Below, in pieces: positions 1 through 4,477 of a stretch of 5,605 nucleotides of DNA; the first letter of the stretch is position 1; every line of letters starts with the position of its first letter. The stretch is taken from NCBI GenBank assembly GCA_002708465.1, contig PAOC01000142.1, positions 3,691 through 9,295 on the forward strand, in the 5' to 3' direction. The translations under genes and the position numbers were made by a program. The stretch comes from Planctomycetota bacterium. GTDB lineage: Bacteria > Planctomycetota > UBA8108. The notes beneath the pieces were generated by a model. That model worked only from the letters and a program-made list of their open reading frames with translations. It ran no database searches and had not been told where the DNA came from.

Positions 1-777
1 GAAGATCAGCCTTTCATGACGCTTGATGAGATCAAGCTCCTCACCCAGGAGGTGGATGTGGACATTGGGAGTTTCCAGCCCATCAGGGTCAACACTGATG
101 GAAGCGCCCTGGTGTTTGATTCCGAGAGTTCCCAGTTTCTCAGGCTCAAGCCCCTCAGCGCGCTGGACGTGCTGAATGTTCCCGGAAAATTCCCCGGCCA
201 GGGTCTTGTCGAGGTAGCCATTGAAACCTCTGTGATTGAGGACGAGCTCGGGTCACGTGGAAGCGCTCTCGAGTTTACCGAGGCCTGGCCGCACCCTGTA
301 CGCCAGGAGCTTGTCCTGGTTGAGGAGCGTTCGAATACGGTTCTCGCCTATGATTACACTCTCCCGGCGAACGAGGATAACGCGCGGCAGGTGATCAACT
401 CTATCGAGATGACCTCGAATCGCAGGGATTTGAGCGGGTCGCCCGCAGGCGGAGTCCTGATCAATAACGAGGAGCCTATCCTGCTCAAGGCCGAGGAGGA
501 CATCCTCAAGAACAGGCTGATGTTCGATCGTGGACGGGATGAGTTGATCTCGATCAACTACGAAACCGGAACGGTAGTGATCATCGCCAAGCGCGCGGCC
601 TTCACCTCCTTGACCGGAGCGGATCTTACCGATATCACCTATATCAAGCATACCGGTGTCGAGCAGCCTGATGACATGCAGAGCGTCCGGGTCTGGGACA
701 GCAGCTCGTCTTCGCTGCTCAAGGTTCTTCTGGAGAAGGTTCTCGAGCCCACCACCAGTATCACCAACACCAATTAA
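1..777 (+). CDS. Hypothetical protein, 3' part of a gene (5' end outside window)
   Basis: I do not recognise this protein. The frame is open from base 1 (EDQPF precedes the first ATG at 16) and no Shine-Dalgarno sequence lies before that ATG, so the gene very probably begins upstream; 258 residues are visible, ending at TAA 775-777. The visible part is acidic, rich in beta-branched and small residues, and has no clear transmembrane segment. Phrases such as ALVFDSESSQFLRL, LVEERSNTVLAYDY and RDELISINYETGTVVII look like successive beta-hairpins of the 'value-in-D-x-x-x' kind found in beta-propeller or NHL/YVTN-like repeats. That is an impression from the pattern, not a domain assignment. The tail is Ser/Thr/Asn-rich (SSSSSLLK, then TTSITNTN). 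Codon use resembles the neighbouring genes. A 116-nt gap separates it from the next gene, so it may be the end of a separate transcription unit. Confidence 0.72.
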   Translation, partial: EDQPFMTLDEIKLLTQEVDVDIGSFQPIRVNTDGSALVFDSESSQFLRLKPLSALDVLNVPGKFPGQGLVEVAIETSVIEDELGSRGSALEFTEAWPHPVRQELVLVEERSNTVLAYDYTLPANEDNARQVINSIEMTSNRRDLSGSPAGGVLINNEEPILLKAEEDILKNRLMFDRGRDELISINYETGTVVIIAKRAAFTSLTGADLTDITYIKHTGVEQPDDMQSVRVWDSSSSSLLKVLLEKVLEPTTSITNTN

Positions 778-851
778 GTAGAGAGTCCGGTTTTCTTCTG
801 TGAGCGTCGAGGAGGCGCCTCTCTTCTGAATTGTCGCGTTGCCCTGTCGCT

Positions 852-875
852 TCCGGGGAGCTAAACTGCTCCGGA
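852..875 (+). promoter_or_regulatory. Inverted repeat just upstream of the CMD-Rieske gene
   Basis: TCCGGGGAGC (852-861) and GCTCCGGA (868-875) form an 8-bp stem with a 2-nt GG bulge and the 6-nt loop TAAACT. It ends 5 nt before the GGAGG ribosome binding site at 881-885. No T-tract follows, so it is not an intrinsic terminator. It could be a leader hairpin affecting translation or an operator-like palindrome. A poor sigma70-like pair (TTGCCC 839-844, 17-nt spacer, TAAACT 862-867; 4/6 matches each) would put a -10 in the loop. In GC-rich DNA such repeats also arise by chance. Confidence 0.25.
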
Positions 876-893
876 TAGAGGGAGGCTTCGTAT

Positions 894-1577
894 ATGGGAA
901 AAGCCAAGGGAGAATCAAGGGGGCTTGCCTACCTGCAGCAGGTTCGTCCTCAGGCGGTCAGCCACCTGCTCAGGTTCTTCAGGGAATCGGGCCAGCATCT
1001 CGAGCCCAGGACCCGCTTTCTGATCTCGATCGTCACGAAGGTCATCAATCTCTCCCCCCGCGGCCTGCAGCAATATGTTCGCCGGGCGCTGGCTGAGGGC
1101 GCCTCGCCTGATGAGATCATCGATGCTGTGCTCTGTGCATATCCCTGTGCCGGACTCACGAAGGTGGTCGATGCGCTCGACGTGATTCTCGACATGAATC
1201 TTCCCGGCTTCGAGGCGCCTGGCGAGGGAGGCGATTCCACGGCGGCAGAGGGGCAGGTCGCGAGCGCGGAGGACGAGTGGGTCGAGGTAGGTACCCGCGA
1301 GGAGCTTGGCGAGGCTGAGCGTCTCGAGGTCAATGTCGCGGACAGGAGCCTTGCCGTTTTTGAGGCCGATGGAGAGGTCTTCGTCATCGATGGACTTTGT
1401 CCCCACCGCAGCGGCCCATTGGTTCGAGGCCAGCTCCAGGGGAAGACAGTGACCTGTCCTGTTCACCAGTGGCAGTTTGATCTCGAGAGTGGTGTTTGCC
1501 AGGACAATCCCGGGGCCAGGGTGGGAACCTATGAGGTCAGGATCGAGGATGATGGCCGGATCCTGGTCAAGCTTTGA
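894..1577 (+). CDS. AhpD/CMD-like domain fused to a Rieske [2Fe-2S] ferredoxin domain
   Basis: This is a 227-residue cytoplasmic protein with two domains. Residues about 20-100 follow the helical carboxymuconolactone decarboxylase/AhpD pattern: LEPRTRFLISIV, then YVRRALAEGASPDEIIDAV and a closing helix. The usual CxxCxxxH redox site, expected near residues 54-61, reads LSPRGLQQY, so peroxidase or decarboxylase chemistry by the standard mechanism looks unlikely. Cys81 and Cys85 in a later helix are the only cysteines in this domain. After an acidic linker (about 107-127), residues about 128-227 form a small Rieske ferredoxin domain like NirD or dioxygenase ferredoxins. Its cluster ligands are Cys169, His171, Cys188 and His191 (CxH, 16 residues, CxxH), all present, so it should bind [2Fe-2S] and transfer electrons. 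The start is supported by GGAGG at 881-885, 8 nt before the ATG. The PfkB kinase gene follows after 54 nt. The Rieske assignment is firm, the CMD assignment good, and the partner and substrate unknown. Confidence 0.9.
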   Translation: MGKAKGESRGLAYLQQVRPQAVSHLLRFFRESGQHLEPRTRFLISIVTKVINLSPRGLQQYVRRALAEGASPDEIIDAVLCAYPCAGLTKVVDALDVILDMNLPGFEAPGEGGDSTAAEGQVASAEDEWVEVGTREELGEAERLEVNVADRSLAVFEADGEVFVIDGLCPHRSGPLVRGQLQGKTVTCPVHQWQFDLESGVCQDNPGARVGTYEVRIEDDGRILVKL

Positions 1578-1584
1578 GCAGGCA

Positions 1585-1601
1585 GCCGCGCCGGCCGCGG
1601 C
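1585..1601 (+). other. GC-only stem-loop between the CMD-Rieske and kinase genes
   Basis: GCCGCG (1585-1590) pairs with CGCGGC (1596-1601) around the loop CCGGC, a perfect 6-bp stem starting 8 nt after the stop codon. No T-run follows, so a complete intrinsic terminator is not supported. It could stabilise or partly attenuate a message shared by the flanking genes, or be chance in GC-rich sequence. Confidence 0.25.
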
Positions 1602-1631
1602 GAGTCCTGACGCTATAGAAGAGGAGGGCTC

Positions 1632-2561
1632 TTGATACTCACCTGTGGACTCTCTCCCGCATGGCAGCACATCCTGGTTGCCGATGACCTGTCCCCGGGG
1701 GAGGTCAACCGAGCCTCGGAGGTCTATTGGTGCGCTTCGGGAAAGGTTCTCAACGCCGCGATCGCCATCGCGCATCTTGGTGGAAATGGGCGGGTTGTCT
1801 CGGTGCTCGGGGGAGCTCGAGGGGCGGATGTTCAGCGTGAATTCGAGGGGTGGGAGGTCGAGACCTCGTGGGTTGATTGCGCTGCGCCGACAAGGGTGTG
1901 CACGACGATTATCGATTCAGCGACAGGCTCTGCAACGGAGCTGGTTGAGAATGCAGGCGCGCTCTCCGCCTCTGAGCTGGCCTGTTTCCGCCAGGCCTGC
2001 GCCGAGGGAGTTGGGGAGGCAGACCTGATCCTGGCCATGGGGTCCATTCCTCCTGGAGCTCCGGCGGGCATCTTCGCTGAAATTCTTGCCGCGGCTCCGG
2101 CTAGGGCGGTACTCGATATCCGCGGGCCGGAGCTGCTCCAGGCCGTTTCGGCAGGGGTCTTTCTGGTCAAGCCAAACCGGCAGGAGCTCGAATGGACCCT
2201 GGGCCGAGAGCTTGCCGATGAGGCCGCCGTTCTGGCTGGGATGAGAGAGCTGAACGAGCGCGGCGCCGAGTGGGTCGTGGTGAGCCAGGGAGCCGGGCCA
2301 GTCCTGGCCGCCTCCGTCGGGGGCTGCGCCAGGATTTTTCCGCCACGCGTCGAGGCGGTCAACTCCATCGGTTGCGGCGATTGCATGGCCGGGGCGATCG
2401 CCCTGGCTCTCGATGAAGGCCGAGAGCCCCTGGCCGCTATCAGCTATGGCGTCGCGGCGGCCGCAGACAATCTCGCCAGGGTACTCATGGGTCGGCTTGA
2501 CCGGCGACGGGTTGAAGAGCTTGCCGCGGAGGTGCGGACCGAGGCGATTCCGATCCGCTGA
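1632..2561 (+). CDS. PfkB-family sugar/phosphosugar kinase (1-phosphofructokinase/tagatose-6-phosphate kinase-like)
   Basis: This 309-residue protein has the usual length of the PfkB (ribokinase) superfamily and most resembles the FruK/LacC branch, which phosphorylates sugar phosphates with ATP. Family landmarks appear in order. The N-terminal strand MILTCGLSPAWQ matches the family's 'MIxTxxxNPAxD' opening. Then come PGEVNRA (22-28), ASGKVLNAA (35-43), PTRVCTTI (86-93), TELVENAG (102-109), VKPNRQELE (179-187) and the catalytic anion-hole motif GCGD (247-250) with base Asp250, followed by CMAGAIALAL. The start is TTG at 1632: no ATG or GTG fits, an in-frame stop lies at 1608-1610, and homology begins exactly there. 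The SD-like GGAGG (1623-1627) is unusually close, 4 nt away. Substrate-loop residues differ from ordinary 1-phosphofructokinase (SPAWQ for NPAxD; SGKVLN for GGKGxN), so the substrate may not be fructose-1-phosphate. The superfamily is certain and the exact reaction is not. Confidence 0.92.
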   Translation: MILTCGLSPAWQHILVADDLSPGEVNRASEVYWCASGKVLNAAIAIAHLGGNGRVVSVLGGARGADVQREFEGWEVETSWVDCAAPTRVCTTIIDSATGSATELVENAGALSASELACFRQACAEGVGEADLILAMGSIPPGAPAGIFAEILAAAPARAVLDIRGPELLQAVSAGVFLVKPNRQELEWTLGRELADEAAVLAGMRELNERGAEWVVVSQGAGPVLAASVGGCARIFPPRVEAVNSIGCGDCMAGAIALALDEGREPLAAISYGVAAAADNLARVLMGRLDRRRVEELAAEVRTEAIPIR

Positions 2562-2577
2562 GGGTCTCTTTCTTTCC
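2534..2577 (+). terminator. Weak terminator-like hairpin at the end of the kinase gene
   Basis: GCGGACCG (2534-2541) can pair with CGATCCGC (2551-2558) with one C/A mismatch and a 9-nt loop. A 13-nt pyrimidine tract (2565-2577) begins 6 nt after the stem. The hairpin lies inside the last codons and the tract is interrupted by C, so at best this is an imperfect terminator, possibly limiting read-through into the secreted-protein genes. Confidence 0.18.
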
Positions 2578-2590
2578 ATTCGAGGGCCGC

Positions 2591-2609
2591 TCTGCTGTTA
2601 GAATGCAGA
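2591..2609 (+). promoter_or_regulatory. Candidate extended -10 promoter inside a small inverted repeat, before the SGNH gene
   Basis: TGTTAGAAT (2596-2604) fits the extended -10 pattern TGn-TATAAT with 5/6 hexamer matches. No good -35 lies at 17 nt; TTTCCA at 2573-2578 is 20 nt away. The element is exactly the loop of a 5-bp inverted repeat, TCTGC (2591-2595) / GCAGA (2605-2609). Transcription would begin near 2611, leaving a leader of about 30 nt before ATG 2642. This also argues against the upstream ATG at 2603. It is inferred from pattern only. Confidence 0.3.
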
Positions 2610-2641
2610 CTTCCAACCAGCGGAATATAAGGAGTCGCGGC

Positions 2642-3355
2642 ATGAGAAAATATTCGATCCTGGCGGCGGTCGTCATCTGCCTGCAGGCGGCAACGGTTCG
2701 CGCCGAGGAGGTGGTTCGCGTTGCCTGTGTGGGAGACAGCATCACCTATGGAGCCGGTGTGGCCAATCGCGGGAAGAACAACTATCCAAAGGTGCTTGGC
2801 GGCTTGCTGGGGGCCGGGTACGAAAGCAGAAACTTTGGCGTCAGCGGGGCCACCCTCCTCAAGAAGGGCGATCATCCCTATTGGAGAACCGGCGCTTTCA
2901 AGGCGGCCACCGAGTTCAAGCCCCATATCGTGATCATCAAGCTGGGAACCAACGATTCGAAGCTGCAGAATTGGAAGCACAAGGCACAATACGCGATCGA
3001 CCTAGCCGCCCTGGTGGATCACTTCGAGGCGCTGCCCTCCCGGCCAAAAATCTGGCTGTGCAAGCCGGTACCTGTTTACAGGGACCGGTGGGGAATTACC
3101 GAGAAGGTCGTCAAGGGGGAGGTCATTCCTCTGCTGGAAGGCGTGGCGAAGAAGAAGAAGTTGCCCGTTATCGATCTCTACAAGGCGCTCAGCGGCGCCA
3201 AGGAGCACTTTCCGGATGGTGTCCATCCGAATGTCAAAGGCGCGGAAATCCTCGCCAAGGCTGTTTACAAGGCCATCAAGGGGGCCATCGAGGGGCCCAT
3301 CAAGGGGAAGGTGAAGCGTACGGCTGAGCGTTTGCCCGCGAAGGCCGGCAGCTAG
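2642..3355 (+). CDS. Secreted SGNH/GDSL-family hydrolase, probable carbohydrate esterase
   Basis: This 237-residue protein begins with a signal peptide (basic MRK, hydrophobic core to about residue 15, cleavage after VRA near residue 21), so it acts outside the cytoplasm. All SGNH blocks are visible: VGDSITYG (30-37) with nucleophile Ser33, block II NFGVSG (64-69) with Gly69 as oxyanion donor, block III LGTND (101-105) with Asn104, and block V DGVHPN (192-197) with catalytic Asp192 and His195. The context LGTNDSKLQNWKH resembles GDSL carbohydrate esterases of the acetylxylan/sialate-O-acetylesterase type, so deacetylation of a polysaccharide or sugar is the likeliest reaction; the substrate is inferred. 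I chose ATG 2642 over ATG 2603 because AAGGAG (2629-2634) is 7 nt upstream and the signal peptide then starts at residue 1. The C-terminal tail (about 211-237) is lysine-rich and contains a 12-bp tandem repeat. The gene follows the kinase after 80 nt and precedes another secreted protein after 61 nt. Confidence 0.93.
   Translation: MRKYSILAAVVICLQAATVRAEEVVRVACVGDSITYGAGVANRGKNNYPKVLGGLLGAGYESRNFGVSGATLLKKGDHPYWRTGAFKAATEFKPHIVIIKLGTNDSKLQNWKHKAQYAIDLAALVDHFEALPSRPKIWLCKPVPVYRDRWGITEKVVKGEVIPLLEGVAKKKKLPVIDLYKALSGAKEHFPDGVHPNVKGAEILAKAVYKAIKGAIEGPIKGKVKRTAERLPAKAGS
3272..3307 (+). repeat. 12-bp tandem repeat, three copies, in the SGNH hydrolase tail
   Basis: Three in-frame units, GCCATCAAGGGG, GCCATCGAGGGG and CCCATCAAGGGG, lie head to tail and differ by one base from the first unit in each later copy. 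They encode AIKG-AIEG-PIKG, downstream of the catalytic His and outside the SGNH core. The near identity at DNA level, including third positions, points to recent slippage or duplication rather than old protein repeats. Confidence 0.8.
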
Positions 3356-3416
3356 GGCTTGTCATTGGAGGCGAAATTGTTCGTGGCTGAGATCCGGGTC
3401 CTTTGAGGGAGAAACA

Positions 3417-4469
3417 ATGATTCGATTCAGAAGCTTGCTGGCTGTGCTGCTGGCGGTTTTCTCGTTGGAGGTGTCGGCCGAGGAGGGCGAGCGGGTCACG
3501 CTCGACAATGTCGAGGAGCCCCCGGAGCTTTCTCCTGAAGAACCTGTTCGAGGCGAGTTCTCCGCGCCGCTCGCCGCGCGCTACCTCGATACCGCTGCCC
3601 TGCATTGGCAGAAGCACCGCAAGTGCGGCACCTGCCACACGAACTTCGCCTATCTGATGGCGCGTCCCTCTCTGAAATCGATCTCGCCTCCTTCGCAGGA
3701 GGTGCGAAAGTTTTTCGAATCGATGGTCGAGGAGCGCTGGGAAAGCCAGGGACCCCGGTGGGATGCCGAGGTCGTTGTGACGGCATCCCTGCTGGCTGCC
3801 AATGACCGACTGACGACGGGTAAGCTCAACCCGGTTACGCGGAAGGCCTTCAAGCGCATGTGGGGGCTTCAGCGGAAGGATGGCGGCTGGGACTGGCTCG
3901 AATGCGGCTGGCCTCCCATGGAGTCCGATGCGCACTATGGCGTAACCCTCGCCGCGCTCGGGGTTGGAATGGCGCCCGGGGGCTACGCCTCGAGCGATGA
4001 AGCGAAGGCTGGGGTTGAGGGGATTCGGCGCTACCTGCTGAAGAACCCTCCACCATCGCTCCATCATCGGGCGATGCTTTTGTGGGCCTCGACACGTCTT
4101 GGTGGACTCATGGAGAAGAAGGACCAGGCCTCGGCGATCTCGGCGCTCTCGGCCCTCCAGCGACCCGATGGCGGCTGGGCCATGGCGAGTCTCCTCGAGG
4201 GGTGGGACGGCCACAAGCGCAAGGATGATAAAAAGCAGGAGCTCGAAAAGAGCGATGGATATGGTACAGGATTTGTGGCCTACGTTCTTCGCCAGGGTGG
4301 CGTGCCGGCTCGGGATGGCCGTCTCAAGAGGGCCATCGCCTGGCTGAAAAAAAATCAGCGCGAGAGCGGCCGGTGGTTTACCCGCTCTCCGACCAGGGAC
4401 TCAAAACATTTCATCTCTAACGCCGGCACGGCCTTCGCGGTGATGGCTATCGATGCCTGTCTACCTTGA
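3417..4469 (+). CDS. Secreted squalene-cyclase/prenyltransferase-like toroid protein with an N-terminal CxxCH haem motif
   Basis: The product has 350 residues. A signal peptide (MIRFR, then a hydrophobic core, cleavage after VSA at about 21) directs it out of the cytoplasm. An acidic Pro/Glu-rich stretch (23-46) precedes CGTCH (Cys70, Cys73, His74), a canonical single c-type haem attachment site. From about 110 to 350 the sequence is an alpha/alpha-toroid with three QxxxGxW ('QW') motifs: QRKDGGW (152-158), QRPDGGW (248-254) and QRESGRW (314-320). Each is followed by a helix opening such as SDAHYGVTLAAL, SDGYGTGFVAYV or SNAGTAFAVMAI. The length is about half that of true squalene-hopene cyclases, and the DxDD protonation motif is not seen, so hopanoid synthesis is unlikely; binding or electron transfer at the envelope is an alternative. 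SD-like AGGGAG (3406-3411) supports the ATG. The stop codon overlaps the end of the convergent gene. The fold call is firm and the function unknown. Confidence 0.88.
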   Translation: MIRFRSLLAVLLAVFSLEVSAEEGERVTLDNVEEPPELSPEEPVRGEFSAPLAARYLDTAALHWQKHRKCGTCHTNFAYLMARPSLKSISPPSQEVRKFFESMVEERWESQGPRWDAEVVVTASLLAANDRLTTGKLNPVTRKAFKRMWGLQRKDGGWDWLECGWPPMESDAHYGVTLAALGVGMAPGGYASSDEAKAGVEGIRRYLLKNPPPSLHHRAMLLWASTRLGGLMEKKDQASAISALSALQRPDGGWAMASLLEGWDGHKRKDDKKQELEKSDGYGTGFVAYVLRQGGVPARDGRLKRAIAWLKKNQRESGRWFTRSPTRDSKHFISNAGTAFAVMAIDACLP

Positions 4470-4477
4470 GACCGGCA
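4454..4477. terminator. Hairpin centred on the overlapping stop codons of the convergent genes
   Basis: TGCCTGTCT (4454-4462) pairs with AGACCGGCA (4469-4477): nine positions, one T/C mismatch, 6-nt loop ACCTTG. The loop and flanks hold both stop codons (TGA 4467-4469 on +, TAG 4463-4461 on -). Being symmetric, it could slow polymerase from both sides, but neither strand has a U-tract behind it. It is the only terminator candidate for either gene here, because they have no intergenic space. Confidence 0.3.

Noticed and set aside
812..821. Perfect palindrome GAGGCGCCTC after the first gene
   Set aside because: It has no loop, so it cannot form a hairpin as RNA without losing pairs, and there is no real T-run; a chance palindrome or restriction-like site is enough to explain it.
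839..867. Sigma70-like promoter TTGCCC-N17-TAAACT
   Set aside because: There are only 4/6 matches at each hexamer, so it is too weak to list as its own feature; it is noted with the inverted repeat it overlaps.
253..918. Long - strand reading frame opposite the first gene (221 codons)
   Set aside because: Its codons are in exact register with the + strand gene. The frame stays open because TTA, CTA and TCA are rare in this GC-rich gene. It has no family match or SD, and codes for an Arg/Leu/Asp-rich product.
915..1775. 286-codon - strand frame opposite the CMD-Rieske and kinase genes
   Set aside because: It is again codon-aligned with the + strand Rieske gene, whose ligand motif is unmistakable; the antisense product shows no recognisable domain.
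1917..2579. - strand frame of 220 codons opposite the kinase
   Set aside because: It is a codon-aligned shadow of a well-supported PfkB gene, with no SD or domain.
2603..2641. Longer start (ATG 2603) for the SGNH hydrolase
   Set aside because: It would place 13 polar residues before the signal peptide and lacks an SD, and the ATG lies in the candidate -10. ATG 2642 has AAGGAG at ideal spacing.
3359..3390. TTGTCA as a -35 for the toroid gene
   Set aside because: The hexamer is good (5/6), but nothing resembling TATAAT lies 16-18 nt downstream; co-transcription with the SGNH gene is more likely.
3300..4214. 304-codon - strand frame opposite the SGNH end and the toroid gene
   Set aside because: It is codon-aligned with the toroid gene, has an Arg-rich composition typical of shadow frames, and crosses the toroid's CxxCH and QW coding region.
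3417..4469. Toroid protein as a true squalene-hopene cyclase
   Set aside because: It is about half the normal length, has no DxDD motif, and carries a signal peptide and a CxxCH motif, none of which fit the membrane-bound cyclase.
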